Shown: in pieces, positions 22,121 to 33,961 of the stretch
How positions within the stretch are numbered: position 1 is the stretch's first letter
How the letters are laid out: every line of letters begins with the position of its first letter
Origin: Pararge aegeria
Taxonomy: Eukaryota; Arthropoda; Insecta; Lepidoptera; Nymphalidae
Length of the DNA: 64,000 bases
Direction of reading: 5' to 3'
NCBI RefSeq assembly: GCF_905163445.1
Contig: NC_053202.1
Coordinates: forward strand, 5,704,001-5,768,000
The notes under the pieces: generated by a model
Database searches by the model: none
What the model was told of the DNA's origin: nothing
What the model saw: the letters and a program-made list of their open reading frames with translations, nothing else
Translations under genes and position numbers: made by a program

Positions 22121-23228
22121 TAATTCTACCGCACTCATGGAAAATGCTATTTTTCCTCATTTTGTTAAAACTGAGTTACCAAAACGTCCTGAATCTGCAA
22201 AGCATCTCTACCTACATATTTTTTCTACCTATGTTTTATAAATTTGCTTTTTCATATGTCTTTCGGTTTCCGGTTTAACAAAACGAGTGAGGCAAAATGA
22301 GGGAGTTACCTTTTGCAGGATAACTGCAACAACCCAAAAGTTCTGAACCTTCATAAATAAATTATGTATCTTCATTCTTTTATGTTAAAAACTACTACTT
22401 GGCAATGTGTGCAAACTTAAAAATGTTGTAGAAAATATTTCTTGCTTTTTAGTTGTATAACAAAGTCAGTTCGTTCTGACCAAAAAAGAAATCAACAGGT
22501 TCTGACCTGGTGAAAATGGGACGACATAGGCAGTATACCGTCTCAAACAAATAAATATTTTATTAAATCCGTAATGAATTACGGAGTTCTCAGCTAGCAA
22601 ACATAAAAAAAAAAATTAAAAAATTCGGTCGGTTAACAATAAATAAATCCAACCAAGGCATATTGGCAGAAATATTAAATTGCACATAATTCCTAAGAGT
22701 TTACATTACTTTTCTAAAGACATCAATTACTTACTTACCATCAAACGATTGTTTTTTATTATGATTTTTACCGTTTAACTAAATACGAGGGTGTTTTATT
22801 GGACACCCTATTTATCTATCTACGCAGTCTCTCAGAGAGTGACAGCCCAATAAATGGCCATTCATCTCAACCACCCGTAAAATAAACATTGTATAAAAAA
22901 CTTTACCTGTTCCAACACCCCACTTGATGTTAGCCTATGGGCAAATACAGGTGGCGAAAGTTATTGTTGCCAATACTGCCGCTCGGAGATCTGTTTACAT
23001 CGAGATTATGATGTTTGGAACGTGCTGTGCTGTTTTTTGTTTCGTTGATTGCCATTTGCTGATGATATCTTTTGATTTTATGTTTTCCTGGTATTCGTGG
23101 GAAAATCCTACTAATCTATATCCATCTATATAACTATGCTAAAGAGGTTGTTATTTAGTGTGTTTGTTTGATCGTGCTTATCTCTGGAAGTATCAGTCGG
23201 ATTCAAAAACTTCTTTGCGTTCGATAGA
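22121..23228. other. Intergenic, unclassified
   Basis: A+T-rich, with no gene or known repeat recognised. Confidence 0.4.
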
Positions 23229-23510
23229 GAAACTTCATCATCATCGTCATATCAACCCATTTCCGGCCCACAACAGGGCACGGGTCTCCTCCCACAATGA
23301 GAAGGGGTTAATGTCGTAGTCCACCGCACTTTTGAGAACGTAATGTAGAACTCTCAGGCATGCACGTTTCCTCACGATATTTTCCTTCACCGTTGAAGCA
23401 AGTTATATTTCAATTTCTTAAAACGCACATAACTTAGAGAAGTTAGAGGTGCGTGCTGGGAATCGAACTTGGTCCCTCGAAGTAAAGCCGCAGTCCTAGC
23501 CATTGGGCTT
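23229..23510 (-). mobile_element. SINE-A, near full length, minus strand
   Basis: TCATCATCGTCATATCAACC start, CATGCACGTTTCCTCACGAT body, and at the right end GTGCTGGGAATCGAACTTGG and CTAGCCATTGGGCTTTC, the inverted tRNA-like head. Confidence 0.7.
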
Positions 23511-23943
23511 TCATCGCTTCCACTTTTTAGTAAATAATTATAGTTCACAAATTCCTAATTCCCGTCGACCGAGGGTCACCTGTCGGAAAGTCGATCGTTC
23601 GGAAACGGAAGTGTCGGATATCGCATGTCGTGTCCGGCTCGCCTGTAACCCGATAGAGGACGAGACGAGTTTCAGCCCTTTGAGCCGGTTTAATGGGGGT
23701 AAATATTTTTATCATCCGCTTTGCGCTTCACTACGATCACTACGTAACTTATTGTGACGCAGTTTAATCTTCTAAACCAAATCAAGTCGCAATGGGTTCT
23801 TTATGCATAAGCGCCCCTAAAGAGTTAGTTTTAAAAATAGTAAGCGTCATTGTCTTCAATCCGTAAAATTTGTAAAAAAATAATGTCAAACCATACTATT
23901 ATATATTGGATAGATGCAGGCGTTACTTTGCGGAAATCCATGA

Positions 23944-24240
23944 TATATTATGAAAATGAAGCTTAATTTTCTATAATCCGCGAAAAGCAGGAGAATTTGT
24001 ACGGTGTTACGAATAATTGTTTAGATATCAACACAGATAAGGTACTAAAACAGTTATTCATTGTAAAGTCAACATCTCCTGAGGATGCTCCGGTTTCATA
24101 GCGAAACGTGCATAGAGGATAATTGCCAAAGATCTGTTTGGTGTGCAGTATAAGGATTGAAGAAATTATAAATTACACCGTACCGATTCTCCTGCTTTTC
24201 GCGGAGTAAGTATAGCAAATTAAGCTTAATATTCATAACA
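23944..24240. repeat. Family F foldback copy
   Basis: The left arm (about 23950-24000: AAGCTTAATTTTC, CCGCGAAAAGCAGGAGAA) is the inverse of the right arm (TTCTCCTGCTTTTCGCGG, TTAAGCTTAATATTCAT). The body between carries AGATCTGTTTGGTGTGC. Confidence 0.6.
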
Positions 24241-24245
24241 TCCCT

Positions 24246-24655
24246 ATTCCTAGCCCTACTAATATTATAAATGTGAATGTAAGTTTGTTTGTTACGCTTT
24301 CACGCAAAAAATACTAAACCGATCCTCATGAAACTTTGTACACATATTCTTGGAAGCGTTAGAAGTAATATAGAATACTTTTTATCCCGACATTAAGCTC
24401 GGTTCCTTTGGGAGAGGGGATGAAAGTGTTTGACGATTTTACATCATAACTCCGACAAATTATAACCGATTTAAATAATTATTTTTGTACTATAGAGGTT
24501 AATATGTGTACAATCCTGAGCGGACAGCAGCAAACCCCTCATTTAAGGCTTAGCGATACTGAATACTTTAAACTTTTTTAGAACTACAACTAAACTGAAT
24601 GCCACATCAAAAACAAAATCAAACGCAGACGAAGTCGCGGGCAATAGCTAGTACT
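24246..24655 (-). repeat. Family D, full-length minus copy
   Basis: Starts CCTACTAATATTATAAATGT, passes GTTACGCTTTCACGCAAAA and ends GACGAAGTCGCGGGCAATAG-CTAGT. This is the most complete family D copy here. Confidence 0.65.
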
Positions 24656-25136
24656 ATTATAAATTAAGGAGGCAGTTCGAGATGTGCAAAAAATTCTATG
24701 AAATCCATAAATCATTACAAACATACCGGTCTACTACAGGGCACAGGTCTCCTTTCACAAAGAGAAAGGTAATGTATAATGTCCTCATGAGAAACACCGT
24801 ATTTTATAATTAATAATTATTTGAACGTTATATTTTTCCAAGATCGATTATTTATTAGTATCCCGTGGGAACAATTACCGGCTTTTCTAGGATAAAAATC
24901 CAACCAAAAATATCCTATGCCCGTCCCCAGGATCCAAGTTACATATCTGTGCAAAATTACGTCAAGATCGGTGCAGTGTAACATATAGACAAAGAAACAT
25001 AATACGGACATTTACGTTGAATGGATTAGTATTAATGAATACACTGCTATTGCACACTAAAAAGCAATTAGAGAAAATAAAAAAATAACAACAATACAAT
25101 TTACGTTAACTTATACTTTACTTTACTTTTACTTTT

Positions 25137-25375
25137 CAAGCTGTTGCCCGCGGCTTCGTACGTGGTTTTTTGGTTTTTCATGAATCCTGCGGGAACTGTA
25201 CATTGTCCCGGGATAAAAAGCAGCCTATGTATTAATCCAGGGTGTAATCTAACTCCATTCCAAAATTAAGTCGAATTACTCCAGTAGTTTTTGCGTGAAC
25301 GAGTAACAAACATCCCTCCAACCATTCATCTATCCATCTATCCATTCATCCGTCGATACAAATAATTATGTAATA
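25137..25375 (+). repeat. Family D copy
   Basis: AAGCTGTTGCCCGCGGCTTC, GGGATAAAAAGCAGCCTATG, AGTAGTTTTTGCGTGAACGA, then TCCATC(C/T)AT simple repeats. Confidence 0.6.
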
Positions 25376-25600
25376 ACTAGCAATTGTCGGCGATCTTCGT
25401 CTGCGCTTATTCCGGTTTTTCAAAAATCCCGTGACAGCCTTTGTTTTTCTCGAGACAAAAAATAGCCTACGTAACTCTCCGTCCTTTAAACTAACTCTAT
25501 GCCAAAAATCAAGCTGATTGTTTTTTTACTTAGGGCGTGTAGGAAGGACAAAAAAGAAAAAAACAACACTTTCGCATTTGTAATATTATTTAGGATTCTT
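25376..25600 (+). repeat. Family D-like copy, head to tail with the previous one
   Basis: ACTAGCAATTGTCGGCGATC, GAGACAAAAAATAGCCTACG, then TTTCGCATTTGTAATATTA. More diverged than its neighbour. Confidence 0.5.
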
Positions 25601-26526
25601 TCACATAAAAAATATTAAAATGAGCACCTGAAGCTAATGTTTTGGTTCAGAAGTAACACCGTAGGTATCTCTTTTCCAGGTTCCCGTAACTTCGTGTGAG
25701 GTGAAGACCACCGGGTCTGGAGACTGAGGAGGCATCACTGTTCACTGAGCCGAGAGGTCACGAGGCATGCCGGGCGTACAATCATACTTCAAATTCACAC
25801 GCTTTCGCTGCATACTTTTTGCAACACCACTCACTCACTCACTATTATAAACTCTATGTCGCAAAAATTTAAAGTTGATTTCAGAATGTCTTATGTTTAA
25901 GTTAAATTTAGAAAAACGCTTTTACATGCAATAGTTTTTGTAGAGTGGACGGTGTCCGTTGTTCACAGGCTTCTTAATTTTTTCTCTATTGCAATGCGAT
26001 GTCAACTGCTCAAATTACGAATAATAAAATTAAAAGTCTTACAAATACCGCGATGTTAACAAAATTCCGTAGCTTATATTATATCAATTAAAGCAAATCT
26101 TTATCGACTTATCTACGCCCGAAATTAATAATAAATCCAATTCAAAATCTTCGGATTAAAAATTAAATTATCTATATATATAAAAATGTTATGTTGGTTT
26201 GTGTACGCTTCAAAAATTCAAAATGTTCTGCATCGATCGAGCAAAAATTTTAACATGGTATATAATTCGCATCAAGGATTGTTTTTATCTATTTTTTGCA
26301 TCAGTCACAAATCCGCGACCGCGATCGGCTGTGCACCAGTGACCGCGCCATCTGCCGAAAGCGAGAAAAACACCTATATATTTCTCACTCTCCCCCGTAG
26401 ATATTAAGAAACATCATTATCATCTTATCACCTTAATAAAACATTTTTAAGTTCAAGTGACATCGTTTTAATTTTTGTGTCATATTTATTATAACTCAAC
26501 TATATTAGATGTTTTCGTTTCGTTTT
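25601..26526. other. Intergenic, unclassified
   Basis: No gene recognised. The 26170-26400 segment looks like an old element (GACCGCGCCATCTGCCGAAA near a TATA-rich tract), but no ends are visible. Confidence 0.35.
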
Positions 26527-26730
26527 TTCGTTTCCTCCCTACCTCAGAAGGAAAATATCGTGAGGAAATGCAGGTTTCCGCCTGAGAGTTCTACATAATG
26601 TTCTCAAACCTGTGTGGAGTTCACTAATCCGCAATGGGCCAACGTGGTGTACTTAACCCCTTCTCATTGTGGGGGGAGACCCCTGCTCGGTAGTGGGCCG
26701 GTAATGGGTTGAGATGGTGATGATTCATAA
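26527..26730 (+). mobile_element. SINE-A 3' part, plus strand
   Basis: ATCGTGAGGAAATGCAGGTT, CTACATAATGTTCTCAAA, CCCCTTCTCATTGTGG and GGGTTGAGATGGTGATGAT tail. Confidence 0.65.
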
Positions 26731-26734
26731 ACAT

Positions 26735-26815
26735 ATTCATCAGTTATCTTAGAGCACATAACACAAGCTTCGCTTACTCTGGGGCGATGTGTGTTTTGCC
26801 ATAACATATTTATTT
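26735..26815 (+). mobile_element. SINE-B 3' fragment
   Basis: CATCAGTTATCTTAGAGCAC and ACACAAGCTTCGCTTACTCT match the SINE-B tail. Confidence 0.55.
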
Positions 26816-27516
26816 ATTCATTTAAAGGTGTTTGTATACTAATCTGCACCAGACCAGCCTTGTGGACTACAGCTTAAGCCCTTCTCATTTTTACTTGTAC
26901 ATGTACAAGTAAATTCAAAATTTTTTTTTCATCTAGGCCTATCACAGGCACTTATGAAGCGTTCATACATATATGTTTACATAATTGTAAGGGGATGGTG
27001 ATAACTTTGCTCGCCAACTTAAACCTAAAGCTACGAGGGTTCCAAACGCGCCTTGGTCTTAGAAGAAGAGCCCACAACAAACTTAACTTAGTTTATTTAT
27101 ATTAAGCTATGAAGCTAGAGCAATTCACACCCAAGCTTTTTTATCGTTTAAGTAATCCTTAATATTATAATAGGATTTTTCTGTAAGCTTACGTTTTATA
27201 TTAAGTAAATTTTAAATTAAGTAAAAGTAAAATAATTATAAAACCAAATACGTACCTCACATCTTATATTTGTGTGTGTGTAATAAATGTAATGTTAATT
27301 CCATTAGGTATATTTATAAAAAATAAGCTTTCAAATAAATAAAAAAAAATTGTTATATATGTATATAGATTTATATAGTAACACTACGTATTTGTTTTGT
27401 ATTTTTACTTATTAAATTATTCCTAAAGTGAGTTCTGTATCTTATTTCTTTATCTAAACACAATTAATTGAGTTAATACGAACTTGGAAGTCGGTTTATA
27501 TATTTTGTCTCATCTG

Positions 27517-27660
27517 CAGTGGCGTGCACTGGATTTCTTACCAGGGTATGCATACAGCAGGAATATTGCATAAAATGGCAAAAATCCTCCTCTTATACGA
27601 GGAATATATAAAATTTAGGGTAGGCAGTGCTTTTGTGCATGTATGAAGTGCACGCCACTG
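27517..27660. mobile_element. 144-bp hAT-type MITE with 8-bp TSD
   Basis: The inverted ends CAGTGGCGTGCACT and AGTGCACGCCACTG are flanked by identical CTCATCTG at 27509-27516 and 27661-27668. TIRs beginning CAGTGGCGT and an 8-bp TSD are typical of hAT MITEs. Confidence 0.85.
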
Positions 27661-27688
27661 CTCATCTGTATATAATTATGTCTTTGTG

Positions 27689-28035
27689 TCATCATCATTT
27701 TAAACACATTACCGGCCCACAAAATGGCACGGGTCTCCCCTTAGGATGAGGAGGGTAAAGTTAATAGTCCAACACTCTAGACAACTGAGGATTGGCAGAT
27801 TTCTCGCACCTTTGAGATCGTTATGGAAAACTCTACACTCTAGACTCTAAGCAAAACATTTTTTTTTTTTATTAATGTAGTTACAATTCATTGCTGGTGT
27901 GTCTTATGTATGGATAAATAAATAAATAAACTCTCAGGCATACAGGTTTCCTCACGATGTTCTCTTTCACCTTTAAAGCGTAATTTTCAAATTCTTTTAA
28001 TCAAAAACACACATAACTCCGAAAATAGTCTTTAG
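27689..28035 (-). mobile_element. SINE-A, minus strand, interrupted near 27840-27930
   Basis: The left half runs through ATGGAAAACTCTA; the right half resumes at CTCTCAGGCATACAGG. The inserted stretch ends in (AAAT)n and looks like a LINE 3' end (GTAGTTACAATTCATTGCTG). Confidence 0.55.
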
Positions 28036-28059
28036 ATTGATTGGTTAAAAGCAGAAGTA

Positions 28060-28360
28060 TAACCCTCGCTATTTATCATATCAATCCATCACCTATAGAG
28101 CATGGGTTTCCTCCCGTAATGAGAAGGGTTTGGGCCGTAGTCCACTACGCTGGCTCAGTGGGGAATGGTGGGCTCCACACGCCTTTGAGAACATTATGGA
28201 GAACTCTAAGGCATGCAGGTTTCCGGTTGAGAGTAAGTTATATTTTTATTGCTTAAAACGCACAAAACTTAGGAAAGTTAGAGGTGCGTGCTGGGATTTG
28301 AATTCGGTCACCCCGAAAGGGAGACTGAAGCTGTAACCACTGGGCTATCAGTGCTTAACA
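28060..28360 (-). mobile_element. SINE-A, near full length, minus strand
   Basis: GGTTTCCTCCCGTAATGAGA, CATTATGGAGAACTCT, GAGGTGCGTGCTGGGATTTG and AACCACTGGGCTATCAG (inverted A-box region). Confidence 0.7.
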
Positions 28361-28669
28361 CCTTAACATATACTTATCAATATTTTCCTAAAAATGTCCA
28401 TATATTCCCATGGGAACCCTCCGTCATATGGCAAGATATGGAAGGCTGTGCGCATCGCATGGCACGGCTACCTGGGTGGCCTATCGTCAGCCGAAATCGA
28501 TATTCGTGCAATACCCGATCCCGGGGCTCTATCAAAACGATACGTCACGAGTTATGCCAACTTTGGTTAGTGCAGATACGCTGAATTTTGGAAATCGGAA
28601 TAAACTTACTACTTACTTATCGCTAGAGTTTGTTTTTTTTTTTTAATTTTTTTGGAGTAAGACGAACCG

Positions 28670-28940
28670 AGCTGATGGCTCACCTGTAAGTGAACTATCG
28701 TCTCTAAGCACAGCAACATTTCAGGGCATGCGAGGAGAACAGGAGAACATTTTGCAACATGCCGCTCTGTGTCCATTCATTTGATGCGAAGGAGATAAGC
28801 TTCATGTGTCTGTAATTATAACGGCAACCACGCCCTTCAGACCGGAACACAGCATTGCAACAATGCTGATTAGCGGCAGAAATAAGCATTGCGATAGAAC
28901 CCCGGACGAGCTCCGTCACAAACACCTCTTCTACTACTAA
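28670..28940 (+). repeat. Family E repeat
   Basis: ATGGCTCACCTGTAAGTGA, CATGCCGCTCTGTGTCCAT, CAGCATTGCAACAATGCTGA and GGCAGAAATAAGCATTGCG; the longest copy in the window. Confidence 0.55.
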
Positions 28941-29459
28941 AATAAGAAATTCATTCAAAGAAAATTGGATACAAAAAAATACCGGTTGATATCTTGGAGA
29001 TGTCTCTTAAAAAGTTCAAAGATAGAAAGATCCTATTATAGTATAAAGGAATAATTAAACGAAAAAAGCTTAGGTGTGAATTATTGCTTTAACCAGGTTG
29101 CTTCTAAAATATTTTCAAATGACAAAGCGAGATGGTGATAACAAAAAGAACACCCGTTTGAAGTTTGATGTGGAATGTGGATAGATATGCAAAGCATATC
29201 TATTATATCAAATATGTATTATATTTATTATATAAATTCGTAAGTGAGTATGATATTTCACGCAGTTATTTCCGATGTTATACCATTATTAGTTCTAGAC
29301 GCGACTGTAGTACCTACTTAGTACATAAGATCACAGCTAGTTTACATGCATAGCATTTTATACAAATTTATCCAGTAAAACCACTCATTGTTTAATTACT
29401 TGAACAGTTTAATCGTAAATGTGATCAAATAGCTGTGCACTAAACGTTTCTCACCACAA

Positions 29460-29828
29460 AAACGTTGCTTCCGCGGGCGTCCATCCGCCATATTAACTTG
29501 ATACGTTGACAGCGGCTTTCCCGCGCGCAATATGTCATGTTTTTTTTTCAGAGGGGTTGGAGACTAAGGACGAGATACAAACAGCCAATTAACGTGAGGG
29601 CGGGCGACTGCACTTAACAGATAGTCGTTTAGTCACCAACACCACCCTGCAAGGGTTCAGAGGCTCGTACAAAAATGAGCTCGAAAATCATGTGTTGCCA
29701 TAGCGCATGTGCCCGTTTAATTTAATTAGTGGATATAATTTATTTTGTGTAACTGTGATTTTGTGATGTGTGTCAATATATTTATTGTTCGCAACAATTG
29801 GATTATTTTGGATTGTTTCTCGAGAAAG
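29460..29828 (+). other. Candidate noncoding first exon (possibly of glass)
   Basis: A locally G+C-richer stretch without a repeat signature ends in CTCGAGAAAG followed by a good donor gtgagc at 29829. If transcribed it could splice to the acceptor at 37829-37830. No coding content; the link to glass is position only. Confidence 0.25.
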
Positions 29829-30589
29829 GTGAGCTTATTTACCCGTTTGGTATAATGATAAAAATAATGGTTATAGAATATAAGTGGTTGTGAGTGCGCG
29901 AGTTAAATTCAAAATCAATAAGTGACTGTAGGATGCCATTACTTTATAGTAAAATTACAAGTTATTAATAAAACTTAAAAAAACAATAGTTTATAATAGT
30001 TGTACCCTTTCAATACGATTCAATAATACAAAAACAGCTATAATTACTTATTGTAACTATGAATGCTTGAAAGATACATGAAAGTGATTTGCTGCTATAT
30101 GTCGAGTTCCGATATTAATTACTCATCAGCTCTTAACCAAATTGGCATGGGTTGACCTTAAAACTATAAATCGATAAATAATAAACATGCACCTAGACTA
30201 GACTAAATAATTAAGTAATTGACTCAAAACTTTTGACACAATTTGGTGAGCTTCTCAATAATTCAAAGGCTCAATAATTCGAAAGCTCATATAAAAACCC
30301 TATTATACTTAATCTAAATATTACATCATGACAATATGCTTGGGAATATTTTGTTCATGCTTCTTACTATAACTACGTTTTAAGTGACAGTGTGAGGAGG
30401 TGATAATTACCAAAGAAATAGTATATACCCTTGTAAAGAACGCGGAAAATTACTATTTAATATACCGCAACAATGGAAAATTTTTCATGTTAGTAACATT
30501 AGACATAACATATTGATATTGCGATAAAGGTTTGAACAATTTAAACTAAAAAAATTCAAGCCGCTTCAACTAATTAAATGTTTGCCGAC
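29829..30589. other. Intergenic or first intron, unclassified
   Basis: A+T-rich; nothing recognised. Confidence 0.35.
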
Positions 30590-30665
30590 TAACTACCTCG
30601 TCGGTTTAGTGGTTAGCATGCCTATGAATCACGATGCCCAGGGTTTCCGGTTTCCAGTTCGGGCT
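30590..30665 (+). repeat. tRNA-like SINE head
   Basis: TACCTCGTCGGTTTAGTGGTT (A-box like; quoted to its TTTAGTGGTT core) and GTTTCCAGTTCGGGCTT (degenerate B-box). Related to the unit of the array at 42901-43089. Confidence 0.5.
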
Positions 30666-30799
30666 TAAAAGTGGTGTATTTTTTTTCTCTCCAGAAATTT
30701 CCATTAGTAACCCGGAAGTAGGAAACTAGAGTTACCCACCCTCGTGCTTCGAAAAACATTAAGCCGTCTGCTTCGGTTTTTTTTTTTTTTATTACTTAC

Positions 30800-30990
30800 A
30801 TATATCATCAAACGTTTACAGGGCACGCGTCTTCTTTCAGAATGAGATTTAGTCCGTAGTCTACCACGCTGTTCAAGTGCGGATTGGTAGACTGAGATAG
30901 ACGCCATTCAGAACGTTATGGAGAACTCTCGGGCATGCAGGTTTCCTCACGATGTTTTCCTTCACCGTTTAAAGTGATTTTTAAATGTAT
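30800..30990 (-). mobile_element. SINE-A fragment, minus strand
   Basis: AGTCCGTAGTCTACCACGCT, ACGTTATGGAGAACTCTC, GCATGCAGGTTTCCTCACGA. Confidence 0.65.
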
Positions 30991-31601
30991 ATACTAATGT
31001 GAATACTCAATTGAGCGCATCAGAGCAGCGTGGTCTCTCGTTCTCTAAGTTCTCCCAGCTCTTTGCCCAGAAATGGGTCATTTGAGTGGGAGTGGATTCA
31101 GAATTATAATTTGCAAGCTAGAAAATAAATTAAAATATATTGTTATAGTTTACCTCATCAGTAAACTAATAACTGAACCAGTCATGCTCGCGTAGAATGC
31201 CAGAAAGCAGCAAGAATTCTGACTGTATTTCTGCGCTGAACAGCCAGGCTGAACCTTGAAAAAAAAATGAGCCAGCCCTTCTGTCAATAGATGATGCAAT
31301 TAACCACGATGCAATGTCTATCAAGATTTTTTTATACTTACACATCACTCCAGTGTCGCCACATTCAACTTTAATATGTAAAACTCTATTAGAGAGACAT
31401 ACCGATTTATGCCGGCTCCGGATCTCGCTGTCTGCCTGGTATGAGATGAGGCTAATCGTCCAATGCATGTTACGTCTCACAAAAGAGACCATGCACGTTT
31501 CAGGGAAACCAGCACCAATCCTTCAGATCTCTTACCATCATCCCGGCTTGTTCCTGAACATTGTAAGACTAAATATTAGAAGTGTTTGTGATTTTCAAAA
31601 C
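30991..31601. other. Intergenic; possible LINE-derived segment
   Basis: The minus frame near 31166-31270 (QGSAWLFSAEIQSEFLLLSG) faintly resembles insect non-LTR 3' regions; not certain enough to call. Confidence 0.3.
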
Positions 31602-32053
31602 TGTAAACTCATTTAATTATTTGATTACTAGCTGTTAACTTCGTTTTTCCTCCGTGTTTATGATGGTTTTTTACATATCCCGTGGAAACCGTTTGTTTTC
31701 TTTACAAAATTAGCCTCTGTTACTCTCCGTCCATTCAACTAAACAAAAATGAAGTCGATTGGTTACTCAGTGAAGACGTAAAGTAAAGCCAAACAAACAC
31801 ATTTTCATATTTATAAAAGTATGGATTTGTAAACTCATTTAATTATTTGATTACTAGCTGTTAACTTCGTTTTTCCTCCGTGTTTATGATGGTTTTTTAC
31901 ATATCCCGTGGAAACCGTTTGTTTTCTTTACAAAATTAGCCTCTGTTACTCTCCGTCCATTCAACTAAACAAAAATGAAGTCGATTGGTTACTCAGTGAA
32001 GACGTAAAGTAAAGCCAAACAAACACATTTTCATATTTATAAAAGTATGGATT
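31602..32053 (+). repeat. Perfect 226-bp tandem duplication containing a family D copy
   Basis: Positions 31602-31827 and 31828-32053 read identically by eye. Each unit holds ACTAGCTGTTAACTTCGTTT through TATTTATAAAAGTATGGAT plus 26 bp of left flank. Confidence 0.9.
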
Positions 32054-32929
32054 TGAACAATAAGATATCCCGTAATTTTTTTTGTATTTCTGGCTGTCTC
32101 TTTGTCCAGCCAACTTTAGCATGGCCGGACCGATTATGACGGGAGGATCACAAGCGGATAAATTATACGGGATACGGTACGATTTTTTCAGGAAATATAA
32201 GGGGGAAAATGAGGGGTTAAAATTTCCAATGAAAATGGAATACTGTTCAAAATTAGAGATATAAAAGTGTTAGAGTTTTTTATCTATTTTCGGATGAACC
32301 ATTGCAACGAACTTAATGCAATTTAGCACAGAGATAGCTTGCATCTCGGAAATGGACATGGGATACTTATACTCCACGACAGTCCCGGTTTATGTTCCCG
32401 CGGGATTAAATGCACGGCTACTCAGCTTAACCGATCTTGGCGAAATTTTGCAAATAGACAGCTTTATTTCTGTAGGATTAAGATCAACGCTTCAGATAAT
32501 TATATCTACCGATTATGTCGTCTTGTCTCATAGAAATAAGTAAAGAAAAAGATAGAATCTCGAGGCGCACGTTAGCTCTACTAGAAAGCGTAATTTTTAT
32601 CCCGGGAAAATAAACAATACCCGCAGGATAAACCAAACCAAACGCTTGGCCGCGTTTGTTTTTAATAGTAGTATAATAATATTGAAGTTTGAAACATCGG
32701 ATGAAAAAAAACAAAAAGTAGGTATGAACCTTCCAATATAATTTCAACAAAGTTTATATCAGCTGTTACCTCAAGTCAATAACAAATGAAACAAACCAAT
32801 TTTGTAGTAGAGTCGCTTTACAATTAAATAGATACAGAAAAGTCGATACATTGTTTCATTGTTGTGTGATTTAATTATTGTGTGGGTACTAAATACTAAA
32901 TTAAATCTTTCATTTAGGATAATTATTCA
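32054..32929. other. Intergenic, unclassified
   Basis: Short overlapping ORFs at 32316-32543 lack family features. TATCCCGGGAAAATAAAC near 32600 suggests a faint family D-like remnant. Confidence 0.35.
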
Positions 32930-33318
32930 TCATCATCATCATATCAACCGATAGACGTCCACTGCTGGACATAGGTCTTTTGTAGGGAGTTCCAAGTTCC
33001 ACGGTTCTGAGCCGCTTGGATCCAGCGGCTACCTGCGACGCGCTTAATGTCGTCTGTCCACCTCGTTGGGGGCCGACCAACGCTGCGCTTACCAGTTCGG
33101 GGCTGCCATTCCAGCACCTTGGGACCCCAACGTCCATCCTTTCTCCGAACTATATGCCCGGCCCATTGCCACTTCAGCTTCGCGACTCGTTGAGCTATGT
33201 CGGTAACTCTGGTTCTTCTACGAATCTCCACATTTCTGATTTGATCGCGTAGAGATACTCCGAGCATAGCTCTGTCCATCGCCCGCTGAGTGACTCTGAG
33301 CCTTCTTATGAGGCCCAT
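32930..33318 (-). pseudogene. RTE-like non-LTR retrotransposon ORF2 C-terminus with 3' UTR
   Basis: The minus frame is open for 124 codons: MGLIRRLRVTQRAMDRAMLG, KLKWQWAGHIVRRKDGRWGP, WTDDIKRVAGSRWIQAAQN, YVQQWTSIG, the usual C-terminal end of insect endonuclease/reverse transcriptases. The 3' tail is GGTTGATATGATGATGATGA. The RT core is missing, so a 5'-truncated dead copy. Confidence 0.85.
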
Positions 33319-33389
33319 ATTATTCTTATAATTATTCTTTGGCTAATAAAATTTTAAGGTTTAATTTATACAGTTAAATATAACTTGCT

Positions 33390-33575
33390 TGAACGGTGTA
33401 GGAAAAAATAGTGAGGAAACCGGCGCGCCTGAGAATTCTCCATAATATTCTCAAAAGCTTGTGAATTAATCCGCACTTGGCCATCATGGTGGACTCCGGC
33501 CTAAACTCTTTTCATTCTGAATGAAAATCCGTTCTCTGTAGTGGACTTGCAATGGATTGAAATGATGATGATGAT
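33390..33575 (+). mobile_element. SINE-A 3' part
   Basis: AAAATAGTGAGGAAACCGGC, TTCTCCATAATATTCTCAAA, CTTGGCCATCATGGTGGACT and ATTGAAATGATGATGATGA tail. Confidence 0.65.
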
Positions 33576-33639
33576 AATGATGTTGAACGTGAGATACAGT
33601 GATATAAAAAAGTGGTAAAACTAACTATTAAGCACAGTA

Positions 33640-33700
33640 CTTGCTTTGACGGTAAAGGAAACATCGTAAAGTAACCTGCATGTCTGAGAATTCTCCTTCC
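33640..33700 (+). mobile_element. SINE-A short fragment
   Basis: GACGGTAAAGGAAACATCGT, AACCTGCATGTCTGAGAATT. Confidence 0.5.
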
Positions 33701-33961
33701 CAAAGACGTGTAACCCTTTCGCGATATGAAAGAACACGTTTTAGACTTTCCCACATTTCCACATTCCCATATTTCTTCATCATTGCTCCTAGCAATAAAT
33801 AAATAGTCTACCTGCCCGTCAAATCGACTCGGATTAAGTAGAAACGTAAAAGTATGGGTTTACATTTATGTAGCATTATGTCATAAAAAAAAAGCCTTTT
33901 TTACTAAAACGTTTTACAGTTATATTTTTACATTTTTTATTTATTTTTAAATACATTTACG

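Noticed and set aside
22924..23133. 69-codon ORF as a small gene
   Set aside because: No start context, neighbours or family signature; chance ORF in intergenic DNA.
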